In this document: piece after piece, positions 27,274 to 40,357 of the stretch | Numbering within the stretch: the first letter of the stretch is position 1 | Layout of the letters: every line of letters starts with the position of its first letter | Translations under genes and position numbers: made by a program | Assembly (NCBI GenBank): GCA_009846685.1 | Contig: VWVY01000006.1 | Span: forward strand, 124,001 to 188,000 | Length of the DNA stretch: 64,000 bases | Source: Rhizobiales bacterium SYSU XM002 | Lineage (GTDB): Bacteria; Pseudomonadota; Alphaproteobacteria; Rhizobiales; Beijerinckiaceae | Direction of reading: 5' to 3' | Notes under the pieces: model-generated | Told to the model about the DNA's origin: nothing | Database searches by the model: none | What the model saw: only the letters and a program-made list of their open reading frames with translations

Positions 27274-27519
27274 ATGCTGCAATTGCGCCCAAACTGCGAG
27301 AGCTGTGACCGCGACCTCGCGCCCCCCACAGACCAAGCCTTCATATGTTCATTCGAATGCACGTTTTGCATTGACTGCGCTGATGGGAAGTTCGGCTTCA
27401 CCTGTCCCAACTGCGGCGGTGAACTGCTGCGACGTCCGATTCGCCCCGCCGAGAAACTCAAGCGCTTTCCCGCGAGCACCAAGCGAATCGTGAAGAACCA
27501 TCCGCCGCGCGAAACCTGA
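27274..27519 (+). CDS. DUF1272 family zinc-ribbon-like protein
   Basis: This 81-residue protein contains three pairs of Cys in the order CESCDR, CSFECTFCIDCA and CPNCGGE. This dense pattern is typical of DUF1272 proteins and implies two bound zinc ions. The C-terminus is basic (AEKLKRFPASTKRIVKNH). The ATG follows AGGAGACGGACCG. Function of the family is unknown. It diverges from the tautomerase/TetR pair, sharing an AT-rich intergenic region of about 110 bases. Confidence 0.8.
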   Translation: MLQLRPNCESCDRDLAPPTDQAFICSFECTFCIDCADGKFGFTCPNCGGELLRRPIRPAEKLKRFPASTKRIVKNHPPRET

Positions 27520-27745
27520 AATTGCAGCTTTTCTCCAGAAAACCGCCATTGCATCGCCTTTTATCGGGTTAATCACAGCGAAATTTGTCATCCCGGCAAT
27601 TTCGGCCATGAAGCAGCTGGACCAAGCCCGCCTTCCCGGTAATGTCGCGCCCACGAAAAACGTGGAATTCCCACGTTTTCGGGCCGATTTCTGGCCGTAT
27701 TCGCCCAAAATGGGCAAGATTGACAGAGCTGGAGGAAACACCGAA

Positions 27746-27997
27746 ATGGCTACCCAGGCCGAATTCATCGACGCCCTTGCCAAGGCCGCAGGGATCACGA
27801 AAGCGGAAGCTGACCGGATCTCGCGTGCCTATGCGGCAGCGGCCATCGCCCAGGCGAAGACCGGCTTCGCAGCGCTGCCGGATCTCGGCCGCTTCAAGTC
27901 CGTCACCCGCCCGGCACGCAAGGCCCGCAACCCGCGCGACGGCAAGATGGTCGATGTCCCGGCCAAGACCTCACTGGTGCTCAAGATCAACCTCTGA
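27746..27997 (+). CDS. short HU/IHF-like DNA-binding protein
   Basis: This 83-residue protein resembles the bacterial histone-like fold: an N-terminal helical dimerisation segment ([20 protein letters not shown]) and a beta-arm region with the basic, Pro-containing sequence [20 protein letters not shown], close to the RxxRxxRNPxTG signature of HU. It is slightly shorter than HU (~90 residues). The ATG follows GGAGGA. Upstream lies a near-perfect hairpin at 27654-27681. It is probably a nucleoid-associated paralogue rather than the main HU. Confidence 0.75.
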   Translation: MATQAEFIDALAKAAGITKAEADRISRAYAAAAIAQAKTGFAALPDLGRFKSVTRPARKARNPRDGKMVDVPAKTSLVLKINL

Positions 27998-28018
27998 GCC
28001 ACAGGGCACGTCGAAAGC

Positions 28019-28046
28019 AAAAGCCGGACTCTCGTCCGGCTTTTTT
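28019..28046 (+). terminator. intrinsic terminator after the HU-like gene
   Basis: AAAAGCCGGA (28019-28028) and TCCGGCTTTT (28035-28044) form a perfect 10-bp stem with loop CTCTCG and a T6 tract. On the minus strand the stem is followed by CTTTTG, so it may also end the gltD transcript. Confidence 0.9.
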
Positions 28047-28082
28047 CATGTCTGAAGAACGAGGAAACAATCCTCGCCCAGA

Positions 28083-29504
28083 TCATCTCGGCAGGACGCT
28101 GGCCCCGGTCAGGAATTCGTCGATGGCGCGCGCAGCCTGCCGCCCCTCGCGGATTGCCCAGACGACGAGGCTCTGGCCGCGCCGCATATCCCCCGCCGCG
28201 AAGACCTTGTCGCGGCTGGTGCGGTAGTCCTCCTCGCTGGCGACGACATTGCCGCGCCGGTCGAGCGAGACCTTCGACTGCTCGATCATGCCTTCCTTGA
28301 GTGGCCCGGCGAAGCCGATAGCGAGGAAGACGAGATCGGCCTTGATGATGAACTCCGTGCCGGCGATCGGCACGCGCTTCTCGTCAACGCGCGCGCATTG
28401 CACACCGGTGACCCGGCCGTTCTTGCCGACGATGCCGAGCGTCGCGGCCTGGAACTCGCGGTCGGCGCCTTCCGCCTGACTGGATGAGGTACGGAACTTC
28501 GTCGGCCAATAGGGCCAGATCACCAGCTTGTCCTCAATCTCGGGCGGGCGCGGGCGAATGTCGAGCTGCGTCACGGCCATCGCGCCCTGCCGGAACGCGG
28601 TGCCGACACAGTCCGACGCCGTATCGCCGCCGCCGATCACGACGACGTCCTTGGCATTGGCAAGGATCGGCACCTCGATCTCCGGCTCGCCGCCGACGCG
28701 CCGGTTCGACTGGACGAGATAGGGCATCGCGAAATGCACGCCCTCAAGCTCCTGCCCCGGAAGCTGCGGATCGCGCGGGGCCTCGGCGCCGCCGGTCATC
28801 AGCACGGCATCAAACTGGGCTGCGAGGTCGTCGACCGATTTATCGACACCGATGTTGACGCCGTAGTGGAAGATCACACCCTCCGCCGTCATCTGGCCGA
28901 CGCGGCGATCGATGTGATGCTTCTCCATCTTGAAATCGGGGATGCCGTAGCGCAGAAGCCCGCCAGCCTTGGGCTCGCGCTCGAAGACGTGGACCTCATG
29001 CCCGGCGCGCGCAAGCTGCTGCGCGGCGGCAAGGCCTGCCGGCCCGGAACCGACAACGGCGACACGCTTTCCGGTAAGCTTTTCCGCCGGCTCGGGCTTG
29101 ATCCAGCCGTTCTTCCAGCCGTGATCGGCGATCGCCTGCTCGACTGTCTTGATCGCGACCGGCATGTTCTCGAGGTTGAGCGTGCAGGCTTCCTCGCAGG
29201 GCGCGGGACATATGCGGCCGGTGAACTCCGGAAAATTGTTGGTGGACTGGAGGTTCTCCAGCGCGAGTTGCCAATCGTCGTTGTAGACGAGGTCGTTCCA
29301 GTCCGGGATCTGGTTGTGCACGGGGCAGCCGTTCGGCCCGTGGCAATAGGGGATGCCGCAATCCATGCAGCGCGAGGCCTGCTCGCGCACGTCCTTGTCG
29401 TCCATCGGCAGCGTGAATTCGCGGAAATGGCGAATGCGGTCGGACGCGGGCTGATACTTCGCCTCGCGCCGGTCGATCTCAAGAAAACCCGTAACCTTGC
29501 CCAT
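28083..29504 (-). CDS. gltD: glutamate synthase (NADPH) small subunit
   Basis: GltD transfers electrons from NADPH via FAD and iron-sulfur clusters to GltB for conversion of glutamine plus 2-oxoglutarate to two glutamates. The 473-residue protein has N-terminal Cys clusters for two [4Fe-4S] centres ([18 protein letters not shown]), an FAD-binding [17 protein letters not shown], and an NADPH-binding GGGDTASD. The ATG at 29504 begins GKVTGFLEI, the usual start. It lies 14 bases after the GST gene in the same operon as gltB. Confidence 0.94.
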   Translation of the reverse strand: MGKVTGFLEIDRREAKYQPASDRIRHFREFTLPMDDKDVREQASRCMDCGIPYCHGPNGCPVHNQIPDWNDLVYNDDWQLALENLQSTNNFPEFTGRICPAPCEEACTLNLENMPVAIKTVEQAIADHGWKNGWIKPEPAEKLTGKRVAVVGSGPAGLAAAQQLARAGHEVHVFEREPKAGGLLRYGIPDFKMEKHHIDRRVGQMTAEGVIFHYGVNIGVDKSVDDLAAQFDAVLMTGGAEAPRDPQLPGQELEGVHFAMPYLVQSNRRVGGEPEIEVPILANAKDVVVIGGGDTASDCVGTAFRQGAMAVTQLDIRPRPPEIEDKLVIWPYWPTKFRTSSSQAEGADREFQAATLGIVGKNGRVTGVQCARVDEKRVPIAGTEFIIKADLVFLAIGFAGPLKEGMIEQSKVSLDRRGNVVASEEDYRTSRDKVFAAGDMRRGQSLVVWAIREGRQAARAIDEFLTGASVLPR

Positions 29505-29518
29505 AGTCCGAACCCCGA

Positions 29519-30115
29519 TCAGGCGTGCCGCAGCGGCGGCAGGGCGAGCGCAAGCTCGCAAGCTGAAATCCAAGCCGAAATGTTCGGCCGCTTCGATAGA
29601 TCGAACCCGCCCTCATGGGCAAGTCGCGTATAGCCGAAAAGCGCGATATCGGCGATCGACAAGGCCTCGCCGACGAAAAAACGGCGGCCTTCGAGGCGCT
29701 TTTCCATGAAGTCGAGCGCCTTCTCGCCGCGTTTCACCTTGTCGGGATCGCGTTCGTCAGCGCTCTTGCCGAGATAGACCATCTGGAACCGGCACACCGC
29801 GACATAAGGCTCGTGGCTGTATTGCTCCCAGAACAGTAGCTCGTCGACCTTGCCCTGAAGATAAGGGTCTTCCGGAAGAAGTTTCGTGCCACGCGCGAGA
29901 TAGCGCAGGATCGCGTTTGACTGCGCGAGCGTTCGCCCGTCGTCGAGCCGCACGACCGGCACCTGCCCCATATCGTTGAGGGCAAGAAATTCGGCTGTCC
30001 GCGTCTCGCCCTTCATCAGATCGACCGGCACGAACGTGTAGTCGAGACCGAGAACGTCGGCGGCATACTTCACCTTCAGGCAGTTGCCTGAGTTCAGATC
30101 ACCATAGATCTGCAT
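29519..30115 (-). CDS. glutathione S-transferase family protein
   Basis: This 198-residue protein has a thioredoxin-like N-terminal domain (about 1-78) with GQVPVVRLDDGRTLAQSNAI, where the Val-Pro turn and the Gln-Ser pair bind glutathione. A helical C-terminal domain contains GEALSIADIALFGY, the N-capping box. The likely catalytic residue near the N-terminus is Tyr4 or Ser9/Asn11 in IYGDLNSGNCLK. It lies between gltB (60 bases upstream) and gltD (14 bases downstream) on the same strand, an unusual interruption of the GOGAT operon. Confidence 0.85.
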   Translation of the reverse strand: MQIYGDLNSGNCLKVKYAADVLGLDYTFVPVDLMKGETRTAEFLALNDMGQVPVVRLDDGRTLAQSNAILRYLARGTKLLPEDPYLQGKVDELLFWEQYSHEPYVAVCRFQMVYLGKSADERDPDKVKRGEKALDFMEKRLEGRRFFVGEALSIADIALFGYTRLAHEGGFDLSKRPNISAWISACELALALPPLRHA

Positions 30116-30175
30116 GGAACTCTCCAATCTTGCGCCGGGCTGCGGCGGCACCTGGCCGCCGCGCCGGTTCGGGGC

Positions 30176-34927
<4,752 letters not shown>

Positions 34928-35121
34928 CTTCCGCTCCTCAAAAGCTGGAATTCCAGGTCTGGCCGCTTTCCGAAGACTTCCGGAACCGGCCGGCTTATCC
35001 GACAAAACAGGTCACTACAGACACTCCGAGCCCGGTTTCCGGCCAGAGCCTCGGGGAGATGAGGTCTTGCCGGAAGTCGGGCTCTTCGAGTAGGTCAGCA
35101 ACACTGTCCTATCGGGAGGGC

Positions 35122-35197
35122 ACATAACCAGAAATGCGGCAGGGACACAAGGCCTGATTCAAGGAAATTTATTCCTTTTGTTGCCTGAAGCAGGCAA
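35122..35197 (-). promoter_or_regulatory. candidate gltB promoter with two phased inverted repeats upstream
   Basis: The 442 bases between gltB and the divergent aldolase gene hold no gene. On the minus strand TTGTGT (35150-35145) and TTATGT (35127-35122) are 17 bases apart. Upstream of this lie two perfect inverted repeats, AAGGAA-N5-TTCCTT (35161-35177) and TTGCCTG-N3-CAGGCAA (35181-35197), whose centres are 20 bases apart, about two helical turns. They are well placed for an activator such as an Lrp- or nitrogen-type regulator. This is inference from spacing. Confidence 0.4.
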
Positions 35198-35369
35198 AAA
35201 TGCGCAATAAAATTGCTATAAGGCCATTTTAGTCGAAAGAAAGCGTCCCCCTCGCTTTTCTTAACGACCCGAATGCCGAAGCGCCGCCGGGGGAAGGAGA
35301 ACAGCGCCGGTTGCCATCGTCCGAAAATCATTCTTCAGTGCCCACTCCTTCCACTGGACGCCTATCACC

Positions 35370-36437
35370 ATGAACTTCATTTCGGACAACGTCGTCGGCG
35401 CGAGCGACAAGATTCTCGCGGCGATCGCCGCAGCAAATGCAGGCACAGCCGGCTCCTATGGCGCCGATGAATGGACTGCGCGGGTCGAACAGCAGCTCAA
35501 CGCCTTCTTCGAGCGCGAGGTTACGGTCTTCATGGTGACGACCGGTACGGCTGCCAACGCGCTCGCCGCCGCTGCGATCTGCCCGCCCTGGGGCGCTCTG
35601 CTCACGCATCGCGAGAGCCATGTAATCGACGACGAATGCGGCGCACCGGAATTCTACATGGGCGGCGCGAAACTCACCGGCCTTCCCGGAACCGGCGGCA
35701 AGCTGACCCCCGAGATCATCGAAGCCCATATCGCCAACGAACCGGGCGGCACCCGTCGCCCGCCGATCAAGGGTCTTTCGATCGCGCAAGGAACGGAATT
35801 CGGGCTTGTTTATTCGGCTGCCGAAATCGCGGCGCTTACGGCCGCCGCGAAAGCGCATGGCCTCCGGGTTCACATGGACGGCGCCCGATTCTCGAACGCG
35901 CTGGTCGCGCTCGGCTGCACCCCGGCGGAGATGACCTGGAAGGCGGGGATCGATGTCCTCTCGCTCGGCGGCACCAAGAACGGCTGCCTTATGGCCGAAG
36001 CGGTTGTGTTTTTCGATCCCGCGCTCGCCGAGGATTTTCGCTTCAAGCGCAAACGCGCCGGGCAGACCCTCTCCAAGCAGCGCCTGATCTCGGCGCAGTT
36101 CGAAGCCTTTCTCGATGGCGACCACTGGCGCGATCTCGCGCGCCATTCCAACGCGATGGCCGCACGCCTCACCGCCGGGCTCGCACCTCTCCCGCATGTA
36201 CGGCTCGGCTGGCCGCAGCAGATCAACCAGGTGTTTCCGATCGTCAGTCAAGGGCTCTGGGCGCACCTCACGGATGCCGGCGTCAAATGCATCGATTGGT
36301 CGGAAACCTCGCTGTCACCGGATAATCCGGCGGGTGCGGATGAGGTGGTGCTGCGCCTCGTCACTTCGTTCCGCACTACGACCGATGACATCGACCGGCT
36401 GGTTTCTCTTATGGCCGGCTATCGCGGAAATTCGTGA
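35370..36437 (+). CDS. threonine aldolase family / beta-eliminating lyase
   Basis: This 355-residue PLP enzyme of fold type I probably cleaves L-threonine or L-allo-threonine to glycine and acetaldehyde. It begins FISDNVVGAS, has THRESHVIDDECGAPEF near residue 80-95, the PLP-pyridine Asp170 in HMDGARF, and the Schiff-base Lys203 in SLGGTKNG. Length is normal for low-specificity threonine aldolases (LtaE type). It stands alone, divergent from gltB. Confidence 0.85.
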   Translation: MNFISDNVVGASDKILAAIAAANAGTAGSYGADEWTARVEQQLNAFFEREVTVFMVTTGTAANALAAAAICPPWGALLTHRESHVIDDECGAPEFYMGGAKLTGLPGTGGKLTPEIIEAHIANEPGGTRRPPIKGLSIAQGTEFGLVYSAAEIAALTAAAKAHGLRVHMDGARFSNALVALGCTPAEMTWKAGIDVLSLGGTKNGCLMAEAVVFFDPALAEDFRFKRKRAGQTLSKQRLISAQFEAFLDGDHWRDLARHSNAMAARLTAGLAPLPHVRLGWPQQINQVFPIVSQGLWAHLTDAGVKCIDWSETSLSPDNPAGADEVVLRLVTSFRTTTDDIDRLVSLMAGYRGNS

Positions 36438-36567
36438 ATTCGCGGCATTTTCCATCTTTTTGCCCCAAAAGGCAGGCCTGTTCTGCACTCATTAATCTGG
36501 CATGAACCATGTTCGGCGCCAGATGACGAAGCACGGGCGCTCGGCCCGGCCAACTGGAGAACCGATC

Positions 36568-37128
36568 ATGGCTTCGGTGCGTTCCCTGTTTCTCTTCGCT
36601 GGCGGACTGCTCGTTGCTGCGACCGTCGCCGACGTGGCCTCAGCTCAGGTCTACATCCGGCCTTTCGGCTATGGCGGCGTCTGGCGCGGCGATGTCGTGC
36701 TGCCGCCGGTGCCACGCGCACCGGTCGGAATGCACCCCTCGGATCTGATCCTCGATCTTGAGGAGCGTGGTTATCATTCGATGACGGTCTCCGGGCGCCG
36801 GAGCGATGTCTACATCATCGACGGCATGACCCGCCGCAACGAACCGGTGCGGCTGGTCGTTGACCGGTTCGACGGCGAGATCCTCGAGCGCTTCTCGCGT
36901 CGAACCGACGCCGCCCGCCGACCGCCGATGCCTGATATCATCGAGCCGAAGCGCGAGGGCGAACGCTCGAAGAAATCCGGGGCGGTTGCGGAAATCCCCG
37001 CACCGCCGCGCCGTCCTGCAGAACCGGACGCCGCGCCGGCGGATCCGCCGGGAACGGATCTGCCGGCCCGCAGGCCGCAACCGGTTGCCCCCGCTCGCGA
37101 TCCTTCACTCTGGGCGCCAAAATCCTGA
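36568..37128 (+). CDS. exported protein with PepSY-like domain
   Basis: This 186-residue protein has a signal peptide (about 1-26, ending VASAQ). A small domain at about 45-110 has the pattern LILDLEERGYHSMTVSGRR, VYIIDG and VRLVVDRFDGEILERF, which resembles PepSY-type inhibitory domains. A long Pro/Ala/Arg-rich tail (about 115-186) is probably disordered. The ATG follows TGGAGAACC. I do not recognise a specific family. A terminator lies beyond it, shared with hsp20 on the other strand. Confidence 0.65.
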   Translation: MASVRSLFLFAGGLLVAATVADVASAQVYIRPFGYGGVWRGDVVLPPVPRAPVGMHPSDLILDLEERGYHSMTVSGRRSDVYIIDGMTRRNEPVRLVVDRFDGEILERFSRRTDAARRPPMPDIIEPKREGERSKKSGAVAEIPAPPRRPAEPDAAPADPPGTDLPARRPQPVAPARDPSLWAPKS

Positions 37129-37150
37129 CATCCAGCGAAACAGGACAATG

Positions 37151-37178
37151 AAAAAGGGGCACCTCACGGGTGCCCCTT
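37151..37178 (-). terminator. intrinsic terminator after hsp20 (probably bidirectional)
   Basis: AAGGGGCACC (37154-37163) and GGTGCCCCTT (37169-37178) form a perfect 10-bp stem with a five-base loop. Read on the minus strand it ends in five T (the A run at 37151-37155), so it best serves hsp20, but it can also stop the plus-strand gene ending at 37128. Confidence 0.85.
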
Positions 37179-37240
37179 CGATTTCCAAGGTCTCTTTCCG
37201 TCGGAGATCGGCGCCGGGGGGAATTGCGCCGAAGACGACG

Positions 37241-37705
37241 TCAGGCTGCGATGTGCTCCACCGTCTTGAGAGGGGCGCTCTCACCGATCGGAATCACGCG
37301 CGGCTTCTTGGCTTCGGGAACCTCGCGGACGAGATCGACATGCAGGAGGCCGTTCTCGAGGCGCGCTGCCGTCACCGAAACATAATCGGCAAGCTGGAAG
37401 CGACGCTCGAACTGGCGCGCGGCGATACCCTGGAACAGGAAATCACGTTCGGCGCGTTCGGCATCGACCTTCTTCTCGCCGCGGATGACGAGCGAATTCT
37501 CTTCCGCCTGGATCGTGAGATCGGCCTCGGTGAAGCCGGCAACGGCGAGCGAGATCCGATAGGCGTTATCGCCGGTCTTCTCGATGTTGTAGGGCGGGTA
37601 GCTCTGGGTCGGCTGCTCGAAACCGCCGATCTGATCCATCAGCGAGAACAGACGGTCGAAACCCACGGTCGAGCGATAAAGGGGGGCAAGATCAAAAGAA
37701 CGCAT
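37241..37705 (-). CDS. small heat-shock protein, Hsp20/IbpA family
   Basis: This 154-residue chaperone holds unfolding proteins in a refoldable state. The N-terminal arm (MRSFDLAPLYRSTVGFDRLF) is typical of the IbpA-type class A proteins of rhizobia. The alpha-crystallin domain covers about 35-135 (YRISLAVAGF, LVIRGEKK, ENGLLHVDL), and the C-terminal IxI anchor is in RVIPIG. The ATG at 37705 follows an AAGGAGGAT Shine-Dalgarno that is part of a ROSE RNA thermometer; the upstream open frame reads through that element and is not coding. Confidence 0.93.
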   Translation of the reverse strand: MRSFDLAPLYRSTVGFDRLFSLMDQIGGFEQPTQSYPPYNIEKTGDNAYRISLAVAGFTEADLTIQAEENSLVIRGEKKVDAERAERDFLFQGIAARQFERRFQLADYVSVTAARLENGLLHVDLVREVPEAKKPRVIPIGESAPLKTVEHIAA

Positions 37706-37790
37706 GGCATATCCTCCTTGAAGCGACATGCAGTGGGACCCGCCATCTGGCCGGATCCTCGGGTGAATGCAGCCGGTATTGGCCTGCACG
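37706..37790 (-). promoter_or_regulatory. ROSE-type RNA thermometer in the hsp20 5' UTR
   Basis: In ROSE elements a UYGCU motif pairs with the Shine-Dalgarno through a stem containing a G-G mismatch and melts on heating. Here the minus strand reads TCGCT-TCAA-GGAGGAT (37726-37712), the exact layout. Two further hairpins precede it: GGATCC/GGGTCC enclosing GCC-AGAT-GGC (37758-37736) and a TGCA..TGCA-based stem (37789-37763). Upstream on the minus strand CTTGAAA (37826-37820) resembles a sigma32 -35 element. The multi-hairpin order matches rhizobial ROSE leaders. Confidence 0.8.
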
Positions 37791-37978
37791 AAGACAGAGT
37801 TGGGAAGGGGGGCGCAGCGTTTCAAGAGGGCCTCCGCGCATTCCGCTCCGGCCGCCCATGCTGCACTGCAATGAACGCGGGATGAACGCCCCGGCCCGGC
37901 GAAGTTCAGGCTCGCTTTGCTAGAGAAAGAGCGTCGGGCCCGCGTTATCGCCAGCCCGGAGAGTTGAGCAGCAAGCGA

Positions 37979-38377
37979 ATGTCACCGCAATTGCCCCTTC
38001 CCGAACCGGCCTCCGCCGCGCTGTCGCGTCGGCGCATGCTGACTGTCGGCGCCCTGGTGCTCGGGGCGTTCGCCTTGCCGATGGCGGCCTTCTCCGCAAG
38101 CCTGTCCGACCGGGTCGCGGAACGTCTCGGCCTGAAGCCATCCGCGCAACAGGTCGCGGCTTCGCCCGCGCATCTCCCTGGCTTTCGCAAGCAGGGCACA
38201 TTGCTTGTCGGCACGATACGTGCGGAGGACGGCTCGACCTTGCGCATGGTTTTCGATGCGCGGACGATGACCCTCGTCGGCCTCAAACAAGTTGAGCCGG
38301 CGAGCCCCTCGACGTCTGGCTGTGTCAGCTTCGCGCCGGAAGCCCCCTTGCCCTTCCGACGGCAGGCTGCAAACTAG
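37979..38377 (+). CDS. exported or membrane-anchored protein of unknown function
   Basis: This 132-residue protein has a basic SRRRML motif followed by a hydrophobic stretch (LTVGALVLGAFALPMAAFSA, about 22-41), which could be a Tat or Sec signal or an anchor. The mature part holds FRKQGTLLVGTIRAEDGSTLRMVFDARTMTLVGLK (split here for length: beta-rich, about 70-105), reminiscent of small PepSY-like beta domains. The ATG at 37979 is preferred over an in-frame TTG 15 bases upstream. It starts divergently from hsp20. Confidence 0.6.
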   Translation: MSPQLPLPEPASAALSRRRMLTVGALVLGAFALPMAAFSASLSDRVAERLGLKPSAQQVAASPAHLPGFRKQGTLLVGTIRAEDGSTLRMVFDARTMTLVGLKQVEPASPSTSGCVSFAPEAPLPFRRQAAN

Positions 38378-38402
38378 GCCGGTTCGCCGGAGTTCCTGCC
38401 CG

Positions 38403-39362
38403 ATGCTCGATCGTCTTGTCCCGCCACCCGACGGAATCGCCTTTCCGGCGGGCATGACGTGCACGCTTGTTGCGGCACCCGACGGCCTCCGGCTGCGCCT
38501 CGCCTTCCTGCCGGCGAGGGAGCAAGGGAAGGGCACGGTCTTCGTCTTGCAGGGGCGCGCGGAGTTCATCGAGAAATACGGTGAGGTTTTCGCCGAACTG
38601 CACGCGCGCGGTTTTGCTGTCGCGACGCTCGACTGGCGGGGTCAGGGAGGCTCCGAACGGCAACTGCGCAACCCACGCAAAGGACACGTCGAGGACTTCG
38701 ATGACTATCTCCTCGATCTCGACACGCTGGTTGCCGAGGCCGAGAAGCAGGGCATGCCGAAACCTTTCGGCGTGCTCGCTCATTCGACCGGTGCCTGCAT
38801 CGCCCTGATGGCGGCCGGGCGCGGCGAAACACGCTTCCGCCGCATGGTGATGACGGCGCCGCTAACGGGCATCGCCGGCCTGAAATTCCCCGGCGCTGCG
38901 CGCGTTCTTGCCCGCACGCTCACCAGCCTCGGCCTGGCGACTTTCTTCGTTCCCGGCGGCAATAACCAATCCGTTTCGGAAAAGCCGTTCGAGGGCAATG
39001 TCCTGACGAGCGATCCCGATCGTTTTGCTACGGCGCACCGATGGCTGGAAGTGGAGCCATCCCTCGCGATCGGCGATCCGACCATCGGCTGGACCGATGC
39101 CGCTTTCGATGCGATGGCCGATTTTCAGGAAGAGGACTTCGGCCGCGAGAACCGCGCACCGATCCTGATGTTGCTGGCCGGAGCCGATCAGGTTGTCGAC
39201 ACCGCCGCCAGCGAGGCACTGGCCCGCCGGATGCGCGAAGCGAGCGCAGTTATCCTGCCCGGCGCACAGCACGAAATCCTGATGGAGAACGATTCGATCC
39301 GCATGCGCTTCTGGGCAGCGTTCGACGCCTTCATGCGGCTTGAGGTAGAGGTTGAGCCCTAG
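38403..39362 (+). CDS. alpha/beta hydrolase, lysophospholipase-like
   Basis: This 319-residue hydrolase matches the serine aminopeptidase S33/lysophospholipase (PldB-like) type. It has LQGRAEFIEKYGE, the DWRGQGGS strand-loop and nucleophile Ser128 in AHSTGA. The acid residue Asp is likely in AGADQVV, and the catalytic His in GAQHEIL near the C-terminus. No signal peptide is seen, so it is cytoplasmic. It starts 25 bases after the preceding gene and overlaps the convergent hisN gene by four bases at their 3' ends. Confidence 0.85.
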   Translation: MLDRLVPPPDGIAFPAGMTCTLVAAPDGLRLRLAFLPAREQGKGTVFVLQGRAEFIEKYGEVFAELHARGFAVATLDWRGQGGSERQLRNPRKGHVEDFDDYLLDLDTLVAEAEKQGMPKPFGVLAHSTGACIALMAAGRGETRFRRMVMTAPLTGIAGLKFPGAARVLARTLTSLGLATFFVPGGNNQSVSEKPFEGNVLTSDPDRFATAHRWLEVEPSLAIGDPTIGWTDAAFDAMADFQEEDFGRENRAPILMLLAGADQVVDTAASEALARRMREASAVILPGAQHEILMENDSIRMRFWAAFDAFMRLEVEVEP

Positions 39363-40138
39363 CCCTTCAGCGCCCTGAGCGCTTGCTCGTGCAACTCCGG
39401 CGTCGCAGCGGCGAGAATCCGCCCCCCGTCCTTGGCGCTCTGGCCCTCCCAGGTGGTGACGACGCCACCAGCGCCTTCGATGATCGGGATCAGCGCGACG
39501 ATGTCGTAGGCCTTGAGCCCGGTCTCTATCACGAGGTCGACCTGCCCGGATGCAAGCATCGCGTAGGCATAGCAATCCGTGCCGTAACGCGCGAGCCGGA
39601 CCTTGCTTTCAACCCGTGCATAGGCCGGTCCGTCACCATCGCGGAACAGACGCGGATCGGTCGTCATCAGATAGGCATCCGCCAGCGCCTTGCACTGGCT
39701 CGCCTGCAACTCACGCCGTCCACGCGGCCCTTTGAGCCAAGCCTTACCGCCATCGCCGACGAACATTTCCCCAGTGTACGGCTGGTTCATGAGCCCCATC
39801 GCCGGCTTACCGCCGCGCATCAGCCCGATCAGCGTCCCCCATACGGGCAACCCGCAAATGAACGAGCGTGTGCCGTCGATCGGATCAACCACCCAGAGAT
39901 ACTCGGCGTCCGGCCTTTCCGCTTCGAATTCCTCACCGAGGATACCGTGCGTCGGAAAGGCCGCGTTGATGGCCCGGCGGATGACGATCTCAGCCGCACG
40001 ATCTGCTTCGGTCACCGGGTCGAAGCGATGCCCGTCCTTGTCATCGACCCGCATCTGCGTGCGGAAGAAGGGCAGGATCGCCTCGCCCGATTGGCGGGCA
40101 AGCGTCTCGATGAAAGCGGAAAGATCGACCGGTCGCAT
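39359..40138 (-). CDS. hisN: inositol monophosphatase family protein, HisN-type histidinol-phosphatase
   Basis: This 259-residue Mg-dependent phosphatase carries the IMPase metal site: Glu69/Glu70 in LGEEFE, Asp85 and Asp88 in WVVDPIDGTRSF, and a final Asp in KAYDIVALIPIIEGAGG. The FICGLP variant after the DPIDGT motif and the length fit the histidinol-phosphatase (HisN) group of alphaproteobacteria rather than SuhB of E. coli. It would dephosphorylate histidinol phosphate. The plus-strand suhB/MmgR-type sRNA starts about 220 bases away in the divergent direction. Confidence 0.85.
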   Translation of the reverse strand: MRPVDLSAFIETLARQSGEAILPFFRTQMRVDDKDGHRFDPVTEADRAAEIVIRRAINAAFPTHGILGEEFEAERPDAEYLWVVDPIDGTRSFICGLPVWGTLIGLMRGGKPAMGLMNQPYTGEMFVGDGGKAWLKGPRGRRELQASQCKALADAYLMTTDPRLFRDGDGPAYARVESKVRLARYGTDCYAYAMLASGQVDLVIETGLKAYDIVALIPIIEGAGGVVTTWEGQSAKDGGRILAAATPELHEQALRALKG

Positions 40139-40323
40139 GAATTCCCCTGCTTTGGCTCACGCGAAAAGAGCCGTCATCCCTATGACTGAGCCGCGCTCTT
40201 GCCGCAAGCTGCGCAAGGCCAGACAACCGACTGCAATTAAATAAGAATTTTCCCTGTTCCCAAAATTATCGGCTTTTCGGGGTTCGTTGGCTCAAAAAAA
40301 ATGCCTACCGCGAGCGATAGGAC

Positions 40324-40351
40324 TTGTTTTTTGTGCGCCGCAATATATATT
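40324..40351 (+). promoter_or_regulatory. promoter of the MmgR-type sRNA
   Basis: TTGTTT (40324-40329) and TATATT (40346-40351) are spaced by 16 bases and would place the start near 40358, at the 5' base of the sRNA's first hairpin. The AT-rich segment stands out from its surroundings. Confidence 0.7.
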
Positions 40352-40357
40352 CAGGTT

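Noticed and set aside
37706-37825. Upstream extension of the hsp20 frame by 40 codons.
   Set aside because: It would translate through the ROSE element; the AAGGAGG directly before 37705 fixes the start.
39359-40138. Antisense RNA to the phosphatase gene.
   Set aside because: The MmgR-type sRNA starts about 220 bases upstream of hisN and is transcribed away from it, so it does not overlap the coding region.
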